Shown here: positions 17,429 through 26,086 of the stretch, in pieces
Numbering within the stretch: the stretch's first letter is position 1
How the letters are laid out: every line of letters starts with the position of its first letter
From: an uncultured bacterium
GTDB taxonomy: Bacteria > Cyanobacteriota > Vampirovibrionia > Obscuribacterales > Obscuribacteraceae
Direction of reading: 5' to 3'
Assembly: GCA_903835185.1 (NCBI GenBank)
Contig: CAILLX010000070.1
Location: 1-64,000, forward strand
DNA length: 64,000 nt
The notes under the pieces: model-generated
Databases searched by the model: none
What the model was told of the DNA's origin: nothing
Seen by the model: only the letters and a program-made list of their open reading frames with translations
Made by a program: the position numbers and the translations under genes

Positions 17429-18054
17429 GAGGTTGGCACCTCGCTTGGCGGTGTGGCGCTTTCTAGATAAGGCTTAAGCATCTCCTGAAGCTTGGACCGT
17501 GCACGCGCTATGCGCGACTTGACCGTTCCCATCTCTGTTTTGGTCAATATCGCTATCTCCTCGTAACTTAAGCCTTCCACTTCTCGCAAGACGATGGCTG
17601 TGCGAAACTGTTCCGGCAAGCGTGTCATGGATTCGCGAATTACTTCAGAAACTTCGCGGTTAAGAACAATATCATCAGGGCGCAAAGATTTGTCTGGGAT
17701 GTCCCGGGTGGCTCCTTCGCCAGAGTCGTCTGAGTCAAATGAGTCGTCCATGGACACTGTCGGCAGTCTTCGCGGACGGCGGCGTAACTCATCGTAGAAA
17801 AGATTGGTGACAATCTGTGTGAGCCAAGATCTGAAAGAGGAAGGATTCCTTAGATTGTTAATGGAGCGCCAAATGCGGATAAATACTTCCTGGGACAGAT
17901 CAGAGGTGTCGGTCCAGTCTGGTGCCAGCTGATAGAGCAGCGCATAGACGGTACGCTGATGGCGCTTGACCAGCTCTTCAAAGGCTGCTGGTTCGCGACG
18001 CTGGCAGGCAAGCACCAGATCTCTGTCGCTCTTTTGACTGTAGGGTGTGGCCAT
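17425..18054 (-). CDS. ECF RNA polymerase sigma factor (RpoE/SigW-like)
   Basis: 209 residues. Region 2 lies at about 12-80 (LVLACQRREPAAFEELVKRHQ, then DLSQEVFIRIWRSI and SFRSWLTQIVTNLFYDELRRR), with a charged linker DDSFDSDDSGEGA. Region 4 lies at about 140-195 (RLPEQFRTAIVLREVEGLSYEEIA, then MGTVKSRIARARSKLQ). It directs RNA polymerase to stress promoters and is probably held inactive by the membrane anti-sigma encoded next. The start is supported by GAGGAG just before the ATG at 18054. It heads an operon with the anti-sigma and the Spy-like gene, fitting an envelope-stress circuit. Confidence 0.95.
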   Translation of the reverse strand: MATPYSQKSDRDLVLACQRREPAAFEELVKRHQRTVYALLYQLAPDWTDTSDLSQEVFIRIWRSINNLRNPSSFRSWLTQIVTNLFYDELRRRPRRLPTVSMDDSFDSDDSGEGATRDIPDKSLRPDDIVLNREVSEVIRESMTRLPEQFRTAIVLREVEGLSYEEIAILTKTEMGTVKSRIARARSKLQEMLKPYLESATPPSEVPTS

Positions 18055-18424
18055 TATCTCCTCTTCTCATATTAGGCGGTAGAACGCTCCATGGGGCAGA
18101 TTGTCGACGATGCCGCTGCAATATCTTGGCTGTTGCTGCCACAGTGGGGCTGAACCGATTGAGCGATACCATTATAAGCTTTTTGAGTGACAACTTATGA
18201 AGCGCCTGCAAAAGCCGCCCGGTTGCCTCTGCAGCCTTTGAGCCAAGCTGTTATACCGGCTTAATTTCGGATTGGTAAAAGGTGATAGCATAAATTTGGA
18301 TTTGATCCAAGGAGTGCATTGTTCGTCGCGTTTCAGAAAGTCACCTGCGCAGTATGGTGTTGGGTGTTGCTAGCTGATCTTGCAGGCAGTCTGCCTGCAA
18401 TTCTAATTTCCTGGAGGGAAGATT
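18055..18424. other. divergent intergenic region, sigma operon / metK
   Basis: 370 bp without a convincing gene. On the minus strand a TATAAT (18171-18176) could serve the sigma operon, but no -35 fits. Toward metK there are a small dyad (TTGGAT at 18296-18301 with ATCCAA at 18305-18310), an AAGGAG followed by a possible TTG start at 18319, and the palindrome at 18380-18400. No known SAM riboswitch core was recognised. Confidence 0.6.
18380..18400 (+). promoter_or_regulatory. perfect palindrome in the metK leader
   Basis: TTGCAGGCAG (18380-18389) and CTGCCTGCAA (18391-18400) are exact reverse complements around one base. The palindrome lies 11 nt before the GGAGGG ribosome binding site (18413-18418) of metK. 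As RNA it could form a hairpin of about 8 bp next to the site; as DNA it is a plausible operator. It is placed to influence metK expression. Confidence 0.55.
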
Positions 18425-19702
18425 TTGTCACATCGTTACCTGTTCACCTCTGAATCTGTTACTGAAGGGCATCCGGATAAAGTTTGTGATCAAATATCCG
18501 ACGCCATTTTAGATGCCATCCTTATGGAAGACCCAAAGGCGCGAGTTGCTGCAGAATGTTCAGCAACAACAGGACTGGTGCTTGTAGCCGGCGAGATTAC
18601 AACTGCTGCCAATGTTGACATAGTTGAGATAGTAAGGCGCAAGATCCGTGAGATTGGCTATGTGGGTGAGCACGGAGGTGGGTTTGACGGCAACACCTGT
18701 GCAGTCCTGCTGGCAATAGACAAACAGTCGCCAGATATTTCATCTGGTGTAACCAAAGCTCTTGAGCACCGTTTAGATCAGTCACGTGATGCTCACGATG
18801 AAATTGGGGCAGGAGATCAAGGGCTCATGTTTGGCTATGCTTGCACCGAGACTCCAGAGCTAATGCCGCTGCCGATCTCAGTTGCGCACAGAATTGCCAG
18901 GCGGCTGGCTGAGGTTCGCAAAGCAGGTATCCTCAAGTACTTGCGTCCTGATGGTAAGACTCAAGTTACTATTGAATATGAGGGTGACCGTCCGGTTCGA
19001 GTCGATTCAATAGTGGTATCTACACAGCATGATCCAGTAATTGACGGAATAGATGATAACAGTCGCCTCCAGGAGAGGATTGCTTCCGACCTGAAGAAGC
19101 ATGTCATTGCTCCTGAATTTGCTGATCTTCCTATTAAACCGGACGAGCAAACTCGCTATCTTATCAACCCCTCGGGAAGGTTTGTTGTTGGCGGACCGCA
19201 AGGCGACACAGGCTTGACCGGACGAAAGATTATTGTGGACACTTATGGTGGCTATGCTCGCAACGGTGGCGGTGCGCTTTCTGGCAAGGATCCAACAAAA
19301 GTGGATCGTAGCGCTGCTTATGCAGCACGGCATGTAGCCAAGAATATAGTTGCTGCCGAACTGGCAACACACTGTGAAGTGCAGATTGCTTATGCCATTG
19401 GAGTGGCTCGTCCTGTCTCAGTGCACGTTACCACGTTTGGTACAGGCAAGATTGCAGATGATGACATCACTGATCTGGTGCTGGCTAACTTTGACCTGCG
19501 CCCGCTGGCAATAATATCTCGCTTTGATCTTGCCACTCTGCCTAGAGCGTGCAACGGCAGGTTCTACCAGAACGTGGCAGCTTATGGACATTTCGGACGT
19601 AACGACCTGGATCTTCCATGGGAACGTCTCGATAAAGTGGATACCCTCAAGCAGGCGCTCGCACAGATGTCAAAATACTCAGCGCAAACGATGAAGGTCT
19701 AA
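18425..19702 (+). CDS. metK: S-adenosylmethionine synthetase
   Basis: Makes S-adenosylmethionine from methionine and ATP in the cytosol. 425 residues, somewhat longer than the usual 380-400. Signatures: [19 protein letters not shown] at the N-terminus, [12 protein letters not shown] in the middle, [19 protein letters not shown] and [15 protein letters not shown] toward the C-terminus. Translation starts at a TTG (18425) with a strong GGAGGG site 7 nt upstream; the product then begins [10 protein letters not shown] as in the family. It is followed by a strong terminator at 19712-19754, so metK is probably monocistronic. Confidence 0.97.
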   Translation: MSHRYLFTSESVTEGHPDKVCDQISDAILDAILMEDPKARVAAECSATTGLVLVAGEITTAANVDIVEIVRRKIREIGYVGEHGGGFDGNTCAVLLAIDKQSPDISSGVTKALEHRLDQSRDAHDEIGAGDQGLMFGYACTETPELMPLPISVAHRIARRLAEVRKAGILKYLRPDGKTQVTIEYEGDRPVRVDSIVVSTQHDPVIDGIDDNSRLQERIASDLKKHVIAPEFADLPIKPDEQTRYLINPSGRFVVGGPQGDTGLTGRKIIVDTYGGYARNGGGALSGKDPTKVDRSAAYAARHVAKNIVAAELATHCEVQIAYAIGVARPVSVHVTTFGTGKIADDDITDLVLANFDLRPLAIISRFDLATLPRACNGRFYQNVAAYGHFGRNDLDLPWERLDKVDTLKQALAQMSKYSAQTMKV

Positions 19703-19711
19703 GGTTCATAA

Positions 19712-19754
19712 CGTCTGGATAAGGTGGGGCGTTTCGTCCCACCTTATCCAGACG
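19712..19754 (+). terminator. terminator-like hairpin after metK
   Basis: A perfect 17-bp stem (19712-19728 with 19738-19754) closes a 9-nt loop, starting 9 nt after the metK stop codon. The downstream sequence has only short T runs (GGTTTTCGGTTT), so it may act as a terminator or as an mRNA-stabilising hairpin. Its length and perfection make it one of the strongest structures in the window. Confidence 0.8.
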
Positions 19755-19902
19755 GATGCTGGTTTTCGGTTTAATGCGCTTTTAGCAATCTGCCAGGCAG
19801 GCGTTAGCCCCCGACAACATCGGACAGACGATTAAGGTGTAAGGTGCTCATAAGAGTTATGCTCCTTATGTCTTGCCAGGTTAAGGTTGGCTTGTCTTTG
19901 AT

Positions 19903-20844
19903 ATGACAGATGGGAGTATCACTGTATTTCCAGACTCTCCGGATAGCTATGAAGTTGTCCTGGAGGCAGGCGAGGTGCTTGAAGTCGGGCGCAAGCCTAC
20001 GACAACAGGTAACAGGAAATTGATCATTTCTGTTCCTGAGGTGTCGGCAGAGCATGCTGTCATTCGCCCGCAGGCTGGCAGCTGGGTTGTTTGCGACTTA
20101 GGCAGTACTAACGGAACTCGCCTTAATGGACGTCAACTTGTCGCGAGGCAAGAGTATCTAATCTGTTCAGGAGATCTCATTCAAGTTGCCGAGATTAAGC
20201 TTCTGGTCAAACTGCCTGAAGATGACTGCCAAGCTTCCGGGTCTGCTGAAGAGCCTGCCAAATTAGAGCTTGCTGAGGCAAGTGTTCTTGCTGGCACTAT
20301 TGGGACTTTCAGCAAGCTGAGTGAGCTGTTTGCTCACCAGCACGAGGTTGCCGAACAGGCAGCTCAACTTATAATCATGTGTGTTTGTGAGGAGGTTGAG
20401 AGACACCACGGCAAACTGTTGCATATAGGCAGCGATACGATTTTGTGTTCGTGGGAAAGTGACAATACCAGCCCGGTACACGTCTTTCAGGCTTGTTATA
20501 CAGCTCTACGCTTGCGTACCCTAGTGAGGATGCTTGGTGAGAACAGTGCTTACTGGCCTTTTCCAGACTGCCCGCTCGCCATGGAGATGGCAGTGTCCAC
20601 CAGATTGATTGCCAGAACAATATTAATCGGTTGCGGAGTCGATCCAAAGCGTACAGTAGAGTTGCTCGGCTTGCCGCTTGATAGGCTGTTTGGACACGCA
20701 GCTGCAATTGTTGTGGATGAAGCTACTTTTAAGCATACTAGTGATCACTTCAATTTCCAGAGGCAAGGATCGTTTAGCATAGAAGAGAGTTTTGGTCCTG
20801 GTGAAGAAATTTATCGACTTGTGGGGCAGAAAAGACTGGAGTAG
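19903..20844 (+). CDS. FHA domain fused to a degenerate class III cyclase-like domain
   Basis: 313 residues. The N-terminal ~95 residues form a forkhead-associated domain with the phosphothreonine-binding landmarks: GRK, then SAEHAVI, then DLGSTNGTRLNG. The region from about 127 onward follows class III nucleotide cyclases in layout (ASVLAGTIGTFSKLSEL, then LIIMCVCEEVERHHGKLLHIGSDTILCSW). However, the metal-binding Asp expected in the first segment (FADIxGFT-type) is replaced by Gly/Thr. Catalysis is therefore unlikely, and a binding role for phosphoproteins or nucleotides is inferred. It ends 2 nt before the GTG of the GH3 gene, so the two are cotranscribed. Confidence 0.75.
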   Translation: MTDGSITVFPDSPDSYEVVLEAGEVLEVGRKPTTTGNRKLIISVPEVSAEHAVIRPQAGSWVVCDLGSTNGTRLNGRQLVARQEYLICSGDLIQVAEIKLLVKLPEDDCQASGSAEEPAKLELAEASVLAGTIGTFSKLSELFAHQHEVAEQAAQLIIMCVCEEVERHHGKLLHIGSDTILCSWESDNTSPVHVFQACYTALRLRTLVRMLGENSAYWPFPDCPLAMEMAVSTRLIARTILIGCGVDPKRTVELLGLPLDRLFGHAAAIVVDEATFKHTSDHFNFQRQGSFSIEESFGPGEEIYRLVGQKRLE

Positions 20845-20846
20845 CT

Positions 20847-22415
20847 GTGAGTAGAAATGGACTAACAGATCTGGAGAGGTCGGTGGGTAAGCTGCTTATT
20901 GGCAGATTATCCGGCGCTGATCTTGATGACGATATGGCAGACGCACTTGAATCTGGTATCGTATCTGGTATTACCCTGTTTAAGGAGAATGCTCAATCAG
21001 TTGAACAACTTCTGAGCTTGTGTGCCTCCATCTATAGGCACTACGAAGGCATTCCTCTGATAGCGGTCGACCAGGAAGGAGGAGCTGTTCAACGATTTGA
21101 TCATATCCTGACCGCTGTGCCGTCACCGATGTCGCTGGCGGCTTCTCCTAAGTTTAACGCAGTGAGAGAAGTTGTGGCTCTCAGCTGCCGTCAACTTCAA
21201 TTGCTTGGAATCAACTGCCTTCTGGCGCCCACTCTCGATATCGCCAGTAATCCACACAATCCTGTGATAGGTACGCGCTCATTTGGATCTAATCCTGAGA
21301 CTGTCATTCGTTTCGGGTCGCTGGTGGCCACCACTGCAGCACGTTTTGGCTTGATGGCTGTCGGCAAGCATTTCCCTGGGCATGGTGCCACAGACGAGGA
21401 TTCGCATACAGCGCTGGCTGTCAATAGATCTGATGGCCGTTTGCTCTGGGCTCGAGATCTTCTCCCTTTTCGTGGCTGTAAAGATCTCTTGCCGGCTATC
21501 ATGGTCGGACATATCTGGCTGCCAGGTGTGGATTCTGAAGCTATTCCAGCCACAATGTCCTCCAATGTAATTACAGCGCTGTTAAGGGAATACCTTCAGT
21601 TTGATCGTCTGGTCATGACTGATGATCTGTTTATGAATGCGATTACTGCAAAATGGGGGGTGGAGGAGGCGGCAATTCGCTCAGTTGCTGCCGGGGCTCA
21701 ACAGCTCTTGCCACTAGGATCCCCAGCGCAGGTCAGAGCAGTCCACGCTGCTCTTATGGCAGCTGTAACTAGTGGGCGTATCTCTGAACAACAGGTGGCG
21801 GATGCTGCTGCTGCTGTGGAGCGCTCGCGAGCTGAGCTGTCTCCACCTTGCGTCCTGGACAGATTGGAGGAGGCAGCGGCCGAGCTGAAAAGACTATCAA
21901 GTGCAGACAGGCAGCTGTGCCTGGAGGTAGCTACATCATCCATCTGTGTGTTGAGGGGTGCTGCCCCGGTAATCAGTGAGGGTAAATGGCTGCTATTAGT
22001 GCCAGAGCACCCGCGCTACTGTCTTCCTCTGCCAGCTGCTCTGGGTCAAGCAGTTGAGAAGCTTGGTCTGGTTGGAAAAGTTGAACTGTTGATCAAGCGT
22101 TATCCGCTTGATCCAACAGATGATGAGTGTGCCACCATTGCTGCGGAGGCAGGACAGAACAACTGTCTCTTCTTGACATTTCGCACCCTCAATAACCCGG
22201 GACAGAGCCGCCTGGGAGCAGCACTGGCTCAAAGTGACAAGGAACGCGTGACTGTAGCCTGCGATGTTCCGTACGATCTCATCGGTCTGGCTGCCTGGGA
22301 TAACTGCCTGGCAACTTTTGATCCCTCGGATCTGTCTATGGAAGCTTTAGCGAATGTCCTGACTGGAAGCAATCAAGCTCAAGGCATCTGTCCGGTCAGT
22401 CTTACTGCCCGATAG
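20847..22415 (+). CDS. nagZ: beta-N-acetylhexosaminidase (GH3, NagZ-like)
   Basis: 522 residues from GTG 20847 (GGAG upstream). Glycoside hydrolase family 3: IPLIAVDQEGGAVQRF, APTLDIASNPHNPVIGTRSFG, the NagZ-type catalytic loop KHFPGHGATDEDSH, and the nucleophile Asp in VMTDDLFMNAI. It releases N-acetylglucosamine from peptidoglycan fragments during wall recycling. Compact NagZ enzymes have about 340 residues; here ~180 extra C-terminal residues may correspond to the second GH3 domain found in Gram-positive NagZ. No signal peptide is visible, so a cytosolic recycling role is likely. Operonic with the FHA gene; convergent with miaB (2-bp gap). Confidence 0.9.
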   Translation: MSRNGLTDLERSVGKLLIGRLSGADLDDDMADALESGIVSGITLFKENAQSVEQLLSLCASIYRHYEGIPLIAVDQEGGAVQRFDHILTAVPSPMSLAASPKFNAVREVVALSCRQLQLLGINCLLAPTLDIASNPHNPVIGTRSFGSNPETVIRFGSLVATTAARFGLMAVGKHFPGHGATDEDSHTALAVNRSDGRLLWARDLLPFRGCKDLLPAIMVGHIWLPGVDSEAIPATMSSNVITALLREYLQFDRLVMTDDLFMNAITAKWGVEEAAIRSVAAGAQQLLPLGSPAQVRAVHAALMAAVTSGRISEQQVADAAAAVERSRAELSPPCVLDRLEEAAAELKRLSSADRQLCLEVATSSICVLRGAAPVISEGKWLLLVPEHPRYCLPLPAALGQAVEKLGLVGKVELLIKRYPLDPTDDECATIAAEAGQNNCLFLTFRTLNNPGQSRLGAALAQSDKERVTVACDVPYDLIGLAAWDNCLATFDPSDLSMEALANVLTGSNQAQGICPVSLTAR

Positions 22416-22417
22416 CG

Positions 22418-23737
22418 TTAAATTAAGTCCCCTCTTAAAGCCCAGGCATTTGCAGCTTCTATTCTGACATCGACGATTGATCCTACCAGCTGTTCTGGTC
22501 CTGGGAAATTGACTACTTTGTTAGTGCGGGTTCTTCCTGTGAGGCGGTCCGGGTTGCGTACGCTGCGCCCTTCGACAAGCACTTCAGCTGTTCTGCCGAC
22601 AAGCTCTTTATTACGGCGATGCGCTACTTCAGTGACGACTGAGTTTAAGTAGCGCAGTCGCTCACTTGATACTGCTGCTGGAACTTGTTGGTCCCAATTG
22701 GAGGCAGGTGTATGAGGACGTGGGGAGTAAGCTGCTGTGTTGCAGGAATCAAAGCCAATCTCTTCCACGAAAGAGACTGTATCCATGAACTCAGCATCTG
22801 TCTCTCCAGGAAAACCTACTATAAGGTCAGTGGTGATTGCTGCCTGAGGAATTCTCTGGCGTATCTCATCGACAAGGCGGCGGTAAAAATCCACGCTGTA
22901 GCCTCTTGCCATTCGGCGCAAGATGTTGTCAGCACCAGATTGAATCGGCAGGTGGAAGTATTCGCAAGCAGTGGCGGTGGTGGCAACAGTATCGATAATC
23001 TCTGTGCTGAGATCACGTGGATGACTTGTGATAAAACGAAGTCGTTTGATCTTGTCTTGCACTCCCAATTGCATGAGGAGATGACCAAGGTGAATGCGTG
23101 GTTCTAAATCGTGCCCATAAGCTGTCACATTCTGTCCGAGCAGAGTCACATCTTTGAATCCAGCTTCTGCTAACTTTTCCACCTCTTGAATTATTGATTG
23201 CGGTTGTCTGCTCCGCTCACGCCCACGTACATAAGGGACGATGCAGTATGTGCAGTTGTAGTTGCAGCCCAAAATAATGGAGACCCAGGCACTGACACTG
23301 TTCAATCTCAAGACAGGAGTTTCTGGCAGATCGTCTACTGGCTCTTGCATAACTTCTACAACAGCCGCGCCAGTCTCTTTTGTGAGGGCGATAAGCTCGG
23401 GCAGCCGGTGGAGGTTGTGGGTGCCAAAAACAATATCGACACCAGGGGCACGCTTGACCAGGGCTGCTGCTGTGTCCTGGGCCACACATCCACCCACAGC
23501 GATAAGAGTCCCGGGACGTTTTGACTTAACTTTTTGCCAGGCGCCCAGATAACTGTATACTTTGTCTTCAGCACCGCCCCTGATGGCGCAGGTGTTGAGA
23601 ATCATGAGATCTGCTGCTTTGATATCAGAGGTTGGTTGATAACCGATCTCTTCGAGCAAACCGAGCAGGTGCTCGCTGTCAGATCTGTTCATCTGACAGC
23701 CAAATGTCTCAATATAAACGTGCTGTACCACCGACAT
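22418..23737 (-). CDS. miaB: tRNA-2-methylthio-N6-dimethylallyladenosine synthase
   Basis: 439 residues. A radical-SAM methylthiotransferase that modifies A37 of tRNAs reading UNN codons. The N-terminal UPF0004 domain has three cluster cysteines (ETFGCQMNRSDSE, LNTCAIRGGAEDKVY, VGGCVAQ). The radical-SAM motif is GCNYNCTYCIVPYVRGRE. The TRAM domain closes the protein (VLVEGRS, LTGRTRTNKVVNF). GAEDKVYSYLG and the exact CNYNCTYCIVP form are characteristic of MiaB rather than RimO or MtaB. I chose ATG 23737; an in-frame extension to 23773 is not family-like. Confidence 0.96.
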   Translation of the reverse strand: MSVVQHVYIETFGCQMNRSDSEHLLGLLEEIGYQPTSDIKAADLMILNTCAIRGGAEDKVYSYLGAWQKVKSKRPGTLIAVGGCVAQDTAAALVKRAPGVDIVFGTHNLHRLPELIALTKETGAAVVEVMQEPVDDLPETPVLRLNSVSAWVSIILGCNYNCTYCIVPYVRGRERSRQPQSIIQEVEKLAEAGFKDVTLLGQNVTAYGHDLEPRIHLGHLLMQLGVQDKIKRLRFITSHPRDLSTEIIDTVATTATACEYFHLPIQSGADNILRRMARGYSVDFYRRLVDEIRQRIPQAAITTDLIVGFPGETDAEFMDTVSFVEEIGFDSCNTAAYSPRPHTPASNWDQQVPAAVSSERLRYLNSVVTEVAHRRNKELVGRTAEVLVEGRSVRNPDRLTGRTRTNKVVNFPGPEQLVGSIVDVRIEAANAWALRGDLI

Positions 23738-23815
23738 AGTATGCCTTGCCGCTTTCTCTCGTTCAGGTAACAAGTATTGTAACAGCCGCCCAGACGAGCC
23801 TGCTGGCAGCTAGCT

Positions 23816-24925
23816 TTAGCGATCAAATGTACCTTGAATGAGAATATCTTGTCCGAGCTGGCTCACTGCAACTGACTTTAGTTTAAGAGCGTTGCCTAAG
23901 GTGACCTCTCCCAGCGGTGCTATGGCAGGCACTGCTTGCTCATCCGGGAGGAGGCTAGGGCTGGCAATCCAGTGCAGTTCATCTACCAGCCCTGCGGCAA
24001 TCAAGGCGGCGGCAAGCTTACCGCCGCCTTCACAAAGGACTGTGAGATTGCCGTCTGCCGACAGATAGCGGAGAACTGTCTCAAGATGAAGATTTCCGGC
24101 TAAAGCTTGATCATTATCAATGGGCACAATACGGACATGTTCAGGAAACAGGTCAGCTCTAAGCTTGTGCGCTGTGCTTAAGCAAAATATAGTAGTCTGC
24201 CCGCCTGAACCGCTCTGGCAAAGTCTGGATTGAGGCGATAGCTCCAGGTTGGGGTCCAATACTGCTCGGCAAGGGTTGCGTCCGCCAGCTGTGTTGCGGA
24301 CATTGAGCTCCGGATCATCTCGCCGGGCAGTAGTTCCACCCACAAGCACGCAGTCCATAATGTTTCTGAGCTGGTGCACATGTGCTCGGGCTTCAGGACC
24401 GGAGATCCAGCGGCTTGACCCTTCTCTGTCGGCAATTTTGCCGTCGAGTGTGGCAGCAAGCTTCAAACAGAGCCAGGGCAAACCGGTGTTTATCCGCTTG
24501 ACAAAACCGCGATTGAGCCAGCGGCATTCTTTTTCAAGAACACCGACTACCACTTCAATACCAGAATCTTGCAAAGCTGACAGTCCTGCTCCGCAGACAA
24601 GCGGATTTGGATCTACCATTCCGGCTACCACTTTGCTGACGCCTGAGGCTACTATTCGTTGGACGCAAGGTGGAGTCTTGCCGAAGTGAGAGCACGGCTC
24701 AAGAGAGACGTAAAGAGTGCCGCCAAGAGCGTTGTCGCCGGCAGAGTCTAGGGCTAATATCTCAGCATGGTCGCCTCCGGCGCGTTCGTGAAAACCCATG
24801 CCGACAACCTGCCCGTTGGCAGCAAGAACTACAGCGCCTACCATCGGGTTAGGAGAAGTCCTCCCTGTTGCCCGGGAAGCAAGCTTGATGCAGGTTGCCA
24901 TGTGCTGCCTGTCAATGTCTGACAT
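23816..24925 (-). CDS. ribD: bifunctional riboflavin biosynthesis deaminase/reductase
   Basis: 369 residues. The N-terminal deaminase has the zinc site GDHAEILAL (His-Ala-Glu) and SLEPCSHFGKTPPC, with TSPNPMVGAVV near the start. The C-terminal reductase has LKLAATLDGKIADREGSSRWISG (shortened here), VGGTTARRDDPELNVR and LCEGGGKLAAAL. The two activities convert the pyrimidine intermediate of riboflavin synthesis. No other rib gene and no FMN riboswitch pattern were found in the 94-bp upstream region, so the gene appears to stand alone. The ATG at 24925 gives the normal family length. Confidence 0.96.
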   Translation of the reverse strand: MSDIDRQHMATCIKLASRATGRTSPNPMVGAVVLAANGQVVGMGFHERAGGDHAEILALDSAGDNALGGTLYVSLEPCSHFGKTPPCVQRIVASGVSKVVAGMVDPNPLVCGAGLSALQDSGIEVVVGVLEKECRWLNRGFVKRINTGLPWLCLKLAATLDGKIADREGSSRWISGPEARAHVHQLRNIMDCVLVGGTTARRDDPELNVRNTAGGRNPCRAVLDPNLELSPQSRLCQSGSGGQTTIFCLSTAHKLRADLFPEHVRIVPIDNDQALAGNLHLETVLRYLSADGNLTVLCEGGGKLAAALIAAGLVDELHWIASPSLLPDEQAVPAIAPLGEVTLGNALKLKSVAVSQLGQDILIQGTFDR

Positions 24926-25019
24926 CTACCAGCCCTCCGCAGCTGTGCTGTCAGTATAAGCTAACAGCCAGCTCCCTTTGCCTGCTTCTGCTATGTTAGA
25001 CTGACACACGGTTACCATC

Positions 25020-25949
25020 GTGATTAAGTGTATGTTTGCCTACCGTTTAGTTCGCAACATTGTCGTTTCCTTGTTCCTCTTGGCTACTACGGCTCCGAGT
25101 GCATTTTGTGCTGAACTGCAAGCAACGCTGCAACCAACAGCACTTAGATCGATTAAGGTTGTTACAAGTATCTCGCCGCTGGCTGACATTGTGAAGAATA
25201 TAGGCGGTGACTTTGTAACTGTCACATTTTTTGTTCCGTTAGACGTCGATCCGCACAGCTACGAACCGACTTTTTCTTCGCTTAAGTCTATTAGCGCTGC
25301 TGAAATAATCTTTCTTAATGGAGATGGACTTGATCGTGCCGCCAGGGAGAATCTGATGGCAGTCAAGGGTAGGCGCTCCCGGGTGGTTGATCTCTCACAA
25401 TACATTCCTGCTGCAGAGAAGAATGGAATCGACCCGCATTACTGGCTCGACTTAAGACTGGTCGAGTACTACGTGCAGGCCATTACTGCCAATCTTTCTG
25501 CTCTGGCGCCTGAAGAAGTTAGCTATTTTCAAGCCAATGCCAAGCGCTACACTGAGCAGATAAGGGTGCTCGACCAGCGTTATCGCAAAGCCTGCTCCCG
25601 GCTGCCTGCTGACTGCAGGGAAGTGATTCTTTATCACAACGCCTGGACCTATACTATAAATAGATATGGTCTGTCACTCGTGGGCATAATTGAGTCGGCA
25701 GGTACTCACGAAGAATCAGCACGACAACTGGTTATCCTGATCAAAAAAGCTCGCCTGATTGGTGTGCGTGCTATTATTTCCGAGCCAAGCCATGGGGCGA
25801 GGATGCTTGCCACTGTGAAAGAAGAGGCGAACATACCTGTTGTGTTGACATTGGCTGAAGATTCGCTGCGCGAGCCACCTTGCGACACTTATCTCGGCAT
25901 GATGGATGCTGACCTCAATCAGTTAAGTATCAAGATCTGTCATAAATAG
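25020..25949 (+). CDS. zinc/manganese-type ABC transporter substrate-binding protein
   Basis: 309 residues with a signal peptide (VRNIVVSLFLLATTAPSAFCA). Cluster A-I metal-binding protein (ZnuA/TroA/PsaA family, PF01297). The expected metal ligands are present: His in DVDPHSYEP, His in GIDPHYWLD, His in LYHNAWTYT and Glu in ISEPSHGAR. The His-rich loop of zinc-specific ZnuA is missing. Neither the ATPase nor the permease gene is adjacent, so this is an orphan component. GTG 25020 and ATG 25032 are alternative starts, neither with a clear ribosome binding site. Confidence 0.88.
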   Translation: MIKCMFAYRLVRNIVVSLFLLATTAPSAFCAELQATLQPTALRSIKVVTSISPLADIVKNIGGDFVTVTFFVPLDVDPHSYEPTFSSLKSISAAEIIFLNGDGLDRAARENLMAVKGRRSRVVDLSQYIPAAEKNGIDPHYWLDLRLVEYYVQAITANLSALAPEEVSYFQANAKRYTEQIRVLDQRYRKACSRLPADCREVILYHNAWTYTINRYGLSLVGIIESAGTHEESARQLVILIKKARLIGVRAIISEPSHGARMLATVKEEANIPVVLTLAEDSLREPPCDTYLGMMDADLNQLSIKICHK

Positions 25950-26086
25950 ATGTTGCTATTGCCAAAAGTCCCGACGCCAGACAGCTGCTCTGGTGATGTT
26001 ATAAACACTATTAAACACTCAGCCTCAGTCAGATCCAAGACTGTCTGCAATGTTTGCAGCCAAGTTGTGCAAGTTGGAAAGTTTCT

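Noticed and set aside
18212-18424. SAM riboswitch before metK
   Set aside because: None of the known SAM aptamer cores could be recognised; only a palindrome and a small dyad are present.
18425-19702. Missing start codon or truncated metK
   Set aside because: A TTG start with a strong ribosome binding site gives the full conserved N-terminus.
24926-25019. FMN riboswitch before ribD
   Set aside because: The interval is only 94 nt and lacks the conserved RFN blocks.
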